In this document: positions 1-9,826 of the stretch, piece after piece
How the letters are laid out: every line of letters begins with the position of its first letter
How positions within the stretch are numbered: the first letter of the stretch is position 1
Source of the DNA: Cytospora piceicola
Lineage: Eukaryota > Ascomycota > Sordariomycetes > Diaporthales > Cytosporaceae
DNA length: 64,000 nt
Direction: 5' to 3'
Assembly: GCA_023375675.1 (NCBI GenBank)
Contig: JALQBC010000025.1
Span: 1-64,000 of the forward strand
The notes under the pieces: model-generated
Database searches by the model: none
The model's input: the letters and a program-made list of their open reading frames with translations, nothing else
What the model was told of the DNA's origin: nothing
Translations under genes and position numbers: made by a program

Positions 1-93
<93 letters not shown>
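1..93. repeat. Poly-C homopolymer run
   Basis: The window opens with 93 uninterrupted C residues, and the run may extend left of the window. It is not the fungal telomere repeat (CCCTAA). It looks like an assembly or gap-filling artefact, or a read-end artefact next to the hard-to-sequence hairpin that follows. A real homopolymer of this length would be exceptional. Confidence 0.95.
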
Positions 94-94
<1 letters not shown>

Positions 95-144
95 CAACCG
101 GGGACGTGGTGCAGCGTCGCCGCTGCACCACTCATCCCCGGTTG
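95..144. repeat. 50-bp near-perfect inverted repeat
   Basis: The outer arms CAACCGGGGA (95-104) and TCCCCGGTTG (135-144) are exact reverse complements. The inner arms TGGTGCAGCG (107-116) and CGCTGCACCA (121-130) are also exact. Only a 2/4-base bulge and a 4-base loop interrupt them. As single-stranded nucleic acid this would fold into a very stable hairpin. It sits directly beside the poly-C run. Confidence 0.9.
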
Positions 145-1889
145 TTGAATTGATGGGATGGCTGACTATTATAAGATTGCTGAGAAGGGTGCTTAGTGGT
201 GGGCGTGGCATAGGCGGCAATGGCAGCTAAAGTCAAGAGATGGGCCCCAGGTGGCATGGGTTGGTGATTCGACTGTAGCCCTGGAGGCAGTTAAGAGACA
301 CAACAGCTCAAAGGACAGTAACACCTCCGCCAAAACCACCCTGGGGCAATTGACGTGCACTTTCACCAAGATACTTAAGTAAGCTTCTGGACTTCTCGTG
401 AAAACTGTATGTAGCACCGTAAGGCGCTATTCAAGCAGGGCCAACTGCATGTCACAGCCGCCAATGTTCGCCGCATGATCCAGATGTCAGTTACCTAGAT
501 AGGAGTTACACATGTGCATAGTTATGTAGGAATATACTCACGTACTAAGTAGGCATATAGAATCAATACACCTGGTCAAACAGTTGGCTGAGGCCAGGTG
601 CCAAGATCACTGGAACCCAATTCTAGTATTGTAACCATGTAACGTTTTAACATCTCACCAGTTGAACCCCTGCATGTCACACGTCACGACACAAAGTAAA
701 GACTGGGCTATGTATGCATCACCATTCACTAGTTCCGCAGAGCAAGAAGGCTCACCATTGAGGTACAGAGTTCGCCTAATTTGATAGCCCATAAGGCGGT
801 GCTGGTGAGGACATGGAATGACACTAATGAGGATATACGCACGTGCGGTTTGATATGGAAGGATGCCGAGGAAGCAGACTGGTGGGAGATTGCAAGTAAT
901 GAGACTCAGCCTCGCACTTCTAACATTGCATGATATTGCTAGCTGGCATGAGATATGTGATAATATTGTGTGAAGAATATACCATACCATGTATCTAGGT
1001 ACTTAAGTAGGTACCTAGGTACCTAGGTAGTCATGTCAAGTGGGTGTGGAAGTAAGCCATCGAGTTCCATTTGCACCGCCCCCCTGAGCGCCTACCTGCA
1101 CAGGGCTGTCCGCTTAGTGGAGCTCTCGAATGCATGCAGTTGGACCCCTGAAACGCTAACACATGACACGGACCACGTCGCCTTGTGGGGCGCATCCTTG
1201 AGGATCCGGCTTGTTGCGCTGACTTACTCCTTGAACATGACTGGACGCATCTTCAGCCCGGTGGGGCATTGCTTGACATCACTCTACTCTAGGTTTGTGA
1301 ACGGAGTCGTGCTGAAGATACACAGTAGAAGCTCTTGATGTAGGTACTTGTACTCCAAGGAAGCAACGGGAAGCAACGAGAAGTCAGCCCAGTAGGGACT
1401 ACATTGTCCCATCATGGCGTGTATTGTCATTTCTCAGGCGGCGCCAGCATTGATACAGATATCCTGGGAACAGAAGGAAGGAAAGGTTGACATGACACTT
1501 TTCCAACGATTGAGGGGTGATCCCATGTCATGATCTGGAGCTACACAGGCCGGATGGGTCGAGTCTGAGGCCACTGGACGGCCAGTTTCCATGGCACATC
1601 GTTAGGTAAACAGGTAAACTGGTCGTTGCCAGGCCTGACAGTTACTTACTTACTTAGTAGTTAACTGTACTAGCGTGACCTCCGTGTTTCTGCCCCCCTT
1701 CTCCTTTGTTCCTTCGACGGTCAACGACCAGTACCCAGGTAATTCTTCCATCATCGAATTCACCCTATCAACCTTCACTTTAACACCATCACCGTCACAC
1801 CGTCACACCACCACCACTAGAACCAAACAACAACAGCAGTCATATCAACCAGCAACAACAATCACCTACCCCCTCCTCAACAGCCAAAC
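145..1889. other. Intergenic region, no supported gene
   Basis: No ORF here has recognisable homology or a credible splice structure. A cluster of TACCTAGGTA-type palindromes lies at about 988-1031. The bases before the next gene (about 1770-1885) are CA/CT-rich, as expected for a fungal 5' untranslated leader. Confidence 0.6.
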
Positions 1890-2351
1890 ATGTCTCAACC
1901 AGGCGTCTGCCCCGTCGTCGGCACCACCAACAGCGTGCTGCCCCCCTCCCACCCCGACGTCGACCTCTCCAAGCCAGGCCAGACGTGCCCCGTCGTCGGC
2001 GCCAAGACGGAGCACCACACCAGCCTGCACAAGCACCCCTCGGTGGCCGTCCCCGGCGGCGCCACCAACGGCTCGACCCCGTCCGCCGACGCCGGCCGGT
2101 GCCCCGCGCTCCGGTCCGTCGTCGACGAGCCCCGGTCCCAGGCCATGGACGACCAGGTCTGCCCCGTCATCGGCCCCGCCACCACCATCCTGCCCCCCGA
2201 CCACCCCTCCACCGACGGCCAGGCCGACGACGCCGAGTGCCCCGTCACCAAGGCCAAGATCGGCCACCACAAGGGCAAGGTGGGCGTGCACCCGGACGTC
2301 TCGCACGCTGCCGCCGGCGCGGTGTGCCCTGTCGTTGGTGCTAGGGGCTAG
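1890..2351 (+). CDS. Small protein with six Cys-Pro (CPV-type) repeats
   Basis: Single-exon, 153-residue protein; the ATG at 1890 lies in a good context (AAACATGT). It has exactly six cysteines (residues 7, 33, 71, 91, 117, 146), and every one is followed by proline, mostly as CPVVG, CPVIG or CPVT. The Cys-Pro units alternate between two forms: one ending LPPxHP (residues 7-22 and 91-106) and one carrying a His-His pair and an HP (33-50 and 117-135). The protein therefore looks like an internally duplicated array. There is no signal peptide and no membrane segment. Cys-Pro dipeptides followed by Val are the core of heme-regulatory motifs in Hap1, ALA synthase and similar proteins, so heme binding or sensing is a reasonable inference but is not shown. 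Codons are strongly C-ending, suggesting good expression. I do not recognise a named family. Confidence 0.8.
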   Translation: MSQPGVCPVVGTTNSVLPPSHPDVDLSKPGQTCPVVGAKTEHHTSLHKHPSVAVPGGATNGSTPSADAGRCPALRSVVDEPRSQAMDDQVCPVIGPATTILPPDHPSTDGQADDAECPVTKAKIGHHKGKVGVHPDVSHAAAGAVCPVVGARG

Positions 2352-3174
2352 GGAGGTTGGCATCGTGGAGGACTGGCGTTTTGGTTTTTATTGAGAATTG
2401 TAGTGAGGCTCACGCTCTCTTTGTGGGACAGGAAGGACATATCTGCGAATAATCAAGAATGATATATCATCAAGATCCGACCTCCTCTGCCTACTACATT
2501 GGTTCTGTGACTAGGTTACCAGTTGACAGTACTGGCCATGACACGTCAATATGTCCATCTTCAACACTCGTTCCGACCCATGTTGCTTTGTTGTCTGAGG
2601 CACCTTCCACTTCCGCCAGCGGCTTCTGCTCTTCAGACGTCCCAGTAACATTTACCTAACAGATTTCTCCGCCTTTTTCTCGGCCTTCGTTCATCACACT
2701 TTCAGGTCTCAGATCAAGGTGGTCTTCAGGGCAAACCTCCTGCTGGGCCCTTTCCCGTAGCCAGCTTCTGCAAACGGATCCTGATCCTGATCCTGATTCT
2801 GGTCGGAATGACTCGAATTCTCCAATTCTTTACTCGCCGCTGTGACGACCGTTACAGTACCAAGCGGCGTATGCTGCTGCTCCGCTAGCAAGGTTTGCGA
2901 TGGTATCTGCCTGAACCAGGCATCTAATCGCCAAACTGCCGAGAGACCGATATGGCCTCGACCTCGGAGACCGCACCTGCTCCACTAGCACATCGTCATA
3001 TATTTTAATTGGTAGGGGCCGGGGAAGCAAGACATCCATCGGCCTGCTGACAGCCTGTACTACAACAACACCCCAAAACTCCAAACCTAATTGTACGATG
3101 ACGAAACGTGTACCACTGCTCTACTTTGCCCTTTCTGCCTTGTCTTCCCATATTTCGTGGGCCTGTTGTTCATC
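2352..3174. other. Intergenic region
   Basis: It holds the 3' flank of the Cys-Pro protein gene and the 5' flank of the HET gene. A small run of repeated CTGATC/CTGATT hexamers lies near 2780-2800. No gene is supported. Confidence 0.6.
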
Positions 3175-5356
3175 ATGACGCGCTGTGAATTGTGCTGCAG
3201 CCTCAGCGTGGAACTACTTGACGACAACGATGTTGCGTTTCATGATGACATATCATCCCTCAAGAGATCCGCAGAGTCTGGCTGTGACTTTTGTACCCTG
3301 TGTTGGGCACGAATACAGTCGGATTGGCCCAGAGCACGTGTGGATGCCTGCCTCCAAGGGAAATCACCGTCTGATGACCTGAAGGATCAGTGCTGGGTGC
3401 CACAAATGTGGTTGCGAGGATACTTCTATGACCGGAGACGTTATGTTCGGCCTGAAGATTCCACCGAGTCACAGGTGCGTCTGAGCTGTGGTAAAGAAGG
3501 TGAGGAGAATCTGAAAATGGGGACGTACACCAATCTCAGTATCTTCGCCGCTCCAGGTAAGCGTTTTGCCAAACATTGTTAGCTCCAGGCGTCGCACTGG
3601 CGAGACTGACGTCGGATCAGGAACTCCAGCTGGGTTGCGTTTCCATGGCCGCATGTCGACGCGTGATAGGAATCCCGAGGTCGCCGTCCAGAAAGCGAAA
3701 GAATGGCTTCACTCGTGTAGAAGCGGTACCGGGTTACGTAGTCACAGAAACTGCAATCTGAATATGGATGATGAGATGCCGACAAGGGTTATTGATGTTG
3801 GCTCCAGGCCACAAGGCACGGACAGCGGTGCCCGCCTCGTTATCACCGATGGCCTTCGCGAACCATATCTCGCGCTCTCATATTGCTGGGGGCCCGGTGC
3901 CAGCAAGTCATTGACGCTCACACGAAATAATCTAAGTACCCTCACCCACAGCCTACCAGGGGACGAGCTTTCGGCCGCCCACAAAGACATGTTTCGCCTA
4001 GCTGGTGATCTGGGCATCCGCTACGTCTGGATCGACGCTCTTTGCATCATCCAGGGTGACCCCGAGGACTGGGAGTACGAGTCCCCGCGTATGGGCCGAG
4101 TCTACGGAAATGCTCTCATGACTGTCATCGCCGCGAGGTCTGGTGACAGCTGTCAAGGCTTTGTCGAGAACAATCTCGACCAGAAGCCACCACCCTGTCC
4201 ACTCCCTCTCGAGAGGCCCAGCGAAAGCGTCGAGACCTCGGGATTATTTGCCTGCCTCCCTCGCTCTAGAGAGTACGGTCCAGTCTCAGATCGAGCGTGG
4301 TGCTTCCAGGAACTGCTTCTCAGCCGGCGCTCCCTTGTGTACGGCGAGGAACAGTTGTTTTTCGGGTGCCGCGAACGAATCATCTTTGAGGATGGCCATG
4401 CAACCGAGTACCAGCCATTGAGCGTCTCAATCACAGCTGGCCCTTCCTCACATCTCCGTGAGCTGAATGGCTCCTCAATACCATTGGACCAGCACGAGAG
4501 AGTCCTCCAGAACTGGTACTCGCTGCTGACGGAGTACACGAAGCGAAAGCTTTCCAACCCTTGCGACATATTTGCCGGGGTCTCCAGTATAGCGCAGCTT
4601 GCTAGCGTCACGCTTGAGTCCCGCTACTTAGCCGGTATATGGGAAGGTGACATGGCCCGAGGCTTGCTATGGAAAAGTCGTTATCAAGTGCAACGCCGTA
4701 TACCATTACCAGGGCGCGGCCGTTTTTGGGAGCCCATCAAGCGGCCGCAGCCGACATATCTGGCTCCTGGCCCGATTCGCCGCGCCCCTTCTTGGTCGTG
4801 GGCCGCTGTTCAGGGCCCTATAATGCAATTTACTAGCTCCAATATTTTGCGGAAAATGAAAGATAAAGTGGTGGTCCGTCCTAAACACAGCGATCCCGAC
4901 CGATGGACGACTCAGCAAGATTGTGGGGCCAATGTCTTGCACATGTCATGGTGTGAGTTGCAGGTCATCGGCCGCTTGAAGATGCTGCAAGTGATGAACT
5001 CTAAAAACCTCTCACACTGCGCGCCAACGATGTTCCTAACATGGCAACAACGTTATCCCGAGTACCGTTGGGTGAAGATCTCCCCACACGGTGTTCTTCT
5101 AGAGTCCGTGAGCAAGGATGCCCCAACACAGGTTGGGGGGGATCAGGCGGATTCAATCTCCAACGTGATGGCTATCGGTGTCTTTGACATTGCTCATGAG
5201 GCTGTATCGCATGTATGGTGTTTACGGCTGGTTGACACTGAGGGGCTGATGCTGGTTCAGGCCGGAGATGGTAAATATGCGCGGGCTGGTTGGTTTCTAG
5301 TTCAGAACCGGGAGTGGTTCGAGCAAGGCGATGAAGTCGAAGTTTCATTGGTGTGA
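3175..5356 (+). CDS. HET-domain protein (heterokaryon incompatibility)
   Basis: Two exons, 3175-3556 and 3621-5356, give about 705 residues. The 64-base intron starts GTAAGC, ends CAG, and restores the frame; an acceptor 9 bases later also fits. The N-terminus has the usual Cys pairs of this class (CELC, GCDFCTLC). Next come the AKEWLHSC linker and then the HET domain at about residues 207-350, with the hallmarks YLALSYCWG, RYVWIDALCIIQ, DW..E..RMG.VYGNA and DRAWCFQE. HET proteins trigger cell death on non-self fusion or act as NLR-linked executioners; the family is large and most members have no known partner. No NACHT or repeat domain follows: the C-terminus is the usual uncharacterised alpha/beta region. 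I chose the ATG at 3175 over upstream in-frame codons because homologs begin close to the first CxxC. Confidence 0.88.
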
Positions 5357-5745
5357 CGGCGACCAGAGATAGCAAGAGAACCAGACACTCATTGTTCACT
5401 AAATGCATTGCGCATATGAGGCTGCATAAAGCAATGATCAAATCAGGGTACATGTGCGAGCTGGACTCTAAGTTACGCATTATCACGTGTGATTAACTAA
5501 GGGTGGTACACACCTGCAAGCAGTCATGAGCTCACAGTAATAGAATCAGAAGGAGGAAGACAATTTCGGCTTTGGGGACAACGCTTTCAACTATTTAGGT
5601 TTTATTAGAGCTCAATGATAGACCATACTAGGTCTTAGTCCTACCGGAGGTCCTACCGGAGCTCGGTACAGCAACATGCTGCTAGCACTTCCAGCAGATA
5701 AGTCTCAACTGCAGCGCCTTTGCCTTGTTGACTCTGAATGGCTTG
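5357..5745. other. Intergenic region between convergent genes
   Basis: It separates the 3' ends of the HET gene and the dioxygenase gene. A short duplication (CCTACCGGAG twice) lies near 5640-5660. No gene is seen. Confidence 0.6.
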
Positions 5746-7010
5746 TCATGAGGCCATCAGAGCAATATGCCTTAGTTCACTGCAGAACAAATCAGTACTG
5801 ATCGCCCACTCAATTAGAAGGAAAGCTCACCTCTGGACCTGCTGACCGACTTTCATAGCCGGATACTCAACGTCCTCGCCCTCATCTCTTCCTAGATTCA
5901 ACTGCTCTATTCTCAAACTCTTCGCCCTGTCTGCTAACGCAGCGATGGGCCTGAGTTCAAAGTCACTCGACAGATGCCAGAAGAAAGTACTCGAGATCCT
6001 GACCAGGGGGCGATCAGGAAAATTCTCCTTCCTCCTCTTCATGGTCTCTAACGTCTTCTCATTTACGCCAACCTCGTGGTAGCCCGCCTTGACGAGCCCG
6101 CCAGTTAGGTGCTCCAGTTGTTTCCCGGCCTGGACGAGGAGGTAGTTACCGGGCGGGATCTTCACGGGGATGCGCTTGCCGGTATTCCTCGCCCAGATGT
6201 GCAGGCCTGGGTAGCGGGAGCGGCCGTGGATGGTGAGAAAGTTCAGGTCTGTGTGGAAGCCGGCGAGGATCGTGTCCTTCTGGCCGTATTTCTGCAGGTC
6301 TGATGATGTCGGTGCGAGGATATGTGGGCCATAACGCCCGGCGTCTTTGAACGTCGACTCGGGGAGGCCGAGCCCGGCTGCTGCCATCTCTGCAAGGCCA
6401 GACACCCTGTGATTACCTCACTCGTATCAGTCTCATGTGCTTGACCTCAAGACCGCGCAGTCCTCACTCACGCATTCTTCATCGAGTTTCCCCACTGATC
6501 CATCGTCGGCGCCCACCTCGACCTGATGTGCGGCGCCTCAGGGACCACGTTCTCCACGTTCAACCCCGGGAACTCAGTCTCATAAGGCGGCCTCTCCACC
6601 ATCTTCCAGAAGAACCTGCACTTCGGATCCGGCTGGTGGCCCATGACATCGAGCGGCCTCTGGTCCGGGGCCAGCCTCCGGATGACGTCCCGGCAGGGCT
6701 CGTCGACGGCGCACTTGGGCCTCTCCGTGTTCTCCAGCGTCGCCCCGATCTGGTAGCTCAGCTCCGGGCGCTCGTCCCTCCGGAGGGACTCCTGGGGCTG
6801 CGCGAAGTAGTCCTCCAGCAGGTCGAGGAAGACGTCGTTGTCGCGCTCCGACACGCGGCTGTCGTGCAGCAGCAGCGCGCCGTAGGTGATGAGCGCCTCG
6901 GCCGCCTTGCGGCACTCCGACGTCACGGCGGGGGAGCCGTGCGGCTGCTGGAGGAAGAGGTCCAGGTCGATGATGGGGAGGTCCATCGGGAGGTCTTGAG
7001 TCGCGGCCAT
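5746..7010 (-). CDS. 2-oxoglutarate/Fe(II)-dependent dioxygenase (IPNS-like)
   Basis: Proposed exons on the minus strand are 7010-6472, 6406-5831 and 5779-5746, giving about 382 residues. The first intron (65 bases, GTGAGT...CACAG) joins the N-terminal DIOX_N-like half (LPIIDLDLF, residue 12 on) to the double-stranded beta-helix half. Iron ligands are visible as FHTD (His and Asp) and the His in LEHLTGG, and the 2-oxoglutarate-binding Arg in LVRIS. The last intron (51 bases, GTGAGC...CTGCAG) is less certain. Without it the protein ends at 5827 as VGQQVQR; with it the tail reads VQSELRHIALMAS, which resembles the ends of fungal relatives. The ATG at 7010 has a strong AAACATGGC context. These enzymes oxidise small molecules, often in secondary metabolism, but no biosynthetic partner lies nearby, so the substrate is unknown. 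Confidence 0.87.
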
Positions 7011-7140
7011 GTTTATGGTTGGGAGTGCCTCAGTACACACTGTGATCTTACCTGATAAGGCTTTTTGAGGCAGCTTTGAAGTTCTCCGGAGGAGTTGTCC
7101 AAGAATCAGGGAAGAGCCGTTCAGAGGATTTTATGGTAGG

Positions 7141-7150
7141 TATATATAAT
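7141..7150 (-). promoter_or_regulatory. TATA-like element for the dioxygenase gene
   Basis: On the minus strand this reads ATTATATATA, about 130 bases upstream of the dioxygenase ATG. It is the only clear TATA-like run in that leader. The assignment rests on sequence and position alone. Confidence 0.35.
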
Positions 7151-7410
7151 GTGAGTCCCCCGCTTATGAAGAGAGGTTGGAATATCTTCCACGTGAGTCG
7201 ACGGCAGGAGCGTGTGATTTACCGTGTGCGTGTTGAGTGGGGAGCGTCCCATGACCCGGAATAGCCTAACCTCTTTAGGCAGTATTATACTCCGGCCAAA
7301 CCATGAACACCCTCTTAGATTTGGCTAATTGCACCGCCAGTATTGTCAACTGGTCACAAGTAGCACTCGATCACCGCCCCCTATAAGAGCCCGCACTGTG
7401 TACACACACG

Positions 7411-8500
7411 ATGGACCCCAGGGCACATGGACATCCCTGGCAATGAAGAGGCCGACAGACTGGCTAATGAAGGCTGTCACCTTTTAGTTCCCCCTAAGTT
7501 AGTAGTAGTCTCCTTACTTTCCGCCGTTCGACGGACTGTGAAAAAGCGGACTAACTAGGCCTTTTAAGCCTAGTAGCGCTAGGTTATACCGGAGTACTAT
7601 ACCCCCCTCGGGTTAGCCGTAAAAGCTATATACCCCTTCGAGCTCCTAGCTCTACGACGTCTTCTATAGTATTTACTTACTACCTATACCGGCTACGGTA
7701 ACTTCTAGTCGTACTATTAACGCTTCTAATACTATAATACTATACTAGAATGCCTTTATAACCGGCCGAAGACCCTGAAATATATCTTTCGATACGTTCG
7801 CGTCTTTTATACTCTACGACTAAAGATATTACCTTTAAGCACGGAGGCTACCTATAGGTATTTCGGTAAAGACTTTTTAAGGTACTTTAGTCTAGTAAAA
7901 CGGTCGAGTTTCTTCTCCTGCCCTGTTAGACGTCGGCACCTATAGGTATATTAAGATACTACCTTTCGGTCTTTTAATACGGCGATATATCTCTTTCTCC
8001 CCGCTTTAAAGACACCCTGTTTCTCTGTCTCTCTCTTTATTTTTACTTTTATTTTTACTTTACTTTATTCCCTTTTTTAGCTTTTACGCCTCGATATTAG
8101 TAGTACTTACGGCCTCCCTTAGATAAGCCGTTATAAAGCTTTAGTAGTTAACCTCGGTTTTCCTTTTTAAAGGCTAGGTCGTTCGACTATACTATAAATA
8201 TACCTAAAACCGACTAAGCGTTTACGGTTACGATAATAGTTAGTACTTTATACCTTTAATATAGTAGTATAAGGGCGGGGCAGGTTTTAAATAAAAGGTT
8301 TCGTTTAGTTAGTATAATATTTTAAGTCTAGTTATATGTTTTTAAATAATAAATAGTTTTTACTATAAGTATAGTTTTCCCTTTTAATCTAATACTACGC
8401 TACGGTTAACTAGGGAACTATATCTTAAGTTACGTTATATTTATCTAAAATTATATAATTACCCTTCCGGTGATCCCTTAAGCACCGCTACGCCGTAAGC
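7411..8500 (+). mobile_element. RIP-degraded 3' fragment of a Tad1-type LINE
   Basis: One frame beginning at 7412 reads WTPGHMDIPGNEEADRLANEG, the RNase H signature of fungal Tad1-like non-LTR retrotransposons. The same frame later (7745-7803) reads LECLYNRPKTLKYIFRY. This is the C-terminal CxCGxxKxxxHxxxC motif after C-to-T/G-to-A changes that replaced Cys with Tyr and His with Tyr. From about 7490 the DNA becomes AT-rich with many stops, as expected from RIP. Upstream reverse transcriptase is absent, so this is a 5'-truncated or deleted copy. The 3' limit is approximate; the AT-rich character fades near 8500-8660 at a CT microsatellite. Confidence 0.7.
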
Positions 8501-8587
8501 CTTATAGGAGGCAGGCCGGCCGTAGCGCTACGTATAGTATAGATATGTGCAGATACTAACCGCCTCTGGCCTTCAGCCCTTCGGCGG

Positions 8588-8613
8588 TTAAATTCATCTC
8601 TCTCTCTCTCTAT
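8588..8613. repeat. CT microsatellite
   Basis: A TCTCTCTC run at the downstream margin of the LINE remnant, possibly derived from the element's simple-repeat 3' tail. Confidence 0.6.
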
Positions 8614-8659
8614 AAGCACTATAGGGGTGACTGGATACAGCTTTCTAAAAGCTATATGC

Positions 8660-9826
8660 TTTAACTCCTCACAATATCTTTGATGTGGAACATTTGGCGC
8701 TGCAGTTTACACCAGTTGACAAGTATGAAAATCAAAGAAACAGGCCCCAGGGAAGACCTAGGATCAGGCACTGGAAGAACAAATCCCAGCTCACTACTTA
8801 GGTACGGTTCTCAAGGCTTTTACCACGCAAACAGAACCTCGCCGTAGAACGAAGGGATTTCAGTTGGAATTTAAGCTTCCCAATAAGCGAGAGGAGCTCC
8901 GGTAATATGATATGCTTCGTACGGCGAGAACATTGAAGGTAGGGAGGGACTGACGACTGACCACACACTCAGAGTGACAAGTTAATATTTTCAACACTGC
9001 CGAAGCTGACGTTTGATAGAAACCAGGACATGCCAAGATGGACTATATTGTTTATCGCCATACTAGGCAATCGAGAATTCGAGCTCTTTTCACTCTCACT
9101 CAAAGGACCTCCTCGAGAGGGTTAGTAGGACTTCTGGGTGCCCTGGCCAGAGTCAAGCCTCCTTGGCCGCATAACTTGAACACAATGTCTGTCTCCCCAA
9201 CGTTACAATTTCTCGGAGCCTACTTTCGGGGTCTTGGACAGAACCGTGATGAAACCCTTTTTAGACGGAGTACCCTGTGAAGCTGGGTTGGCAGGGTTAG
9301 TAAGGGCTAGGATAGAAAGTAGAGGCAACATATAGATTGCCAAACGTGAGATACAGGCTCCTCGCTATAGTACCTGGTCACTATGTTTTCGAGGTGCTCT
9401 AAATGGCAGAGGACACAATCATCGAGCCAGTCGTGTTGTAGTGCCATGGTGGAGGGCGCACGAGGTTTGAACTAAGGAATATAACACAAGTATTGAGTAA
9501 GGGTTGGGGGAAGGTTACATATGTAGGATTTGCCTAGGTTCCAATACTTCTTCCGCTTTCTTGAATAGATGACTGGATGCTAGAGACTGTTATAGGCAAC
9601 CATCTGAAGGTACGAACGGTCTGACTCTAACAGTGCCACTTTAACTCTGATCTTTTCTCACTTAGCATATTTCTCTCCACATCTGAACTTAGGTACCCAC
9701 TTTATATAATGTCTGCCTACAGCATATATATGGATGTAAGGAAAGTTATGTCTTTCATCTACGTCTTGCTCTTCTTTTCCTTCTTCATCAATACCAACAA
9801 ACGTGTTGCCCAATCATATTGCCAGT
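8660..9826. other. Intergenic region
   Basis: Mixed-composition DNA between the LINE remnant and the F-box gene. A short ORF at 9038-9280 has no recognisable features. No gene is supported. Confidence 0.6.

Noticed and set aside
1..150. Possible telomere at the window start
   Set aside because: The run is pure C, without CCCTAA units.
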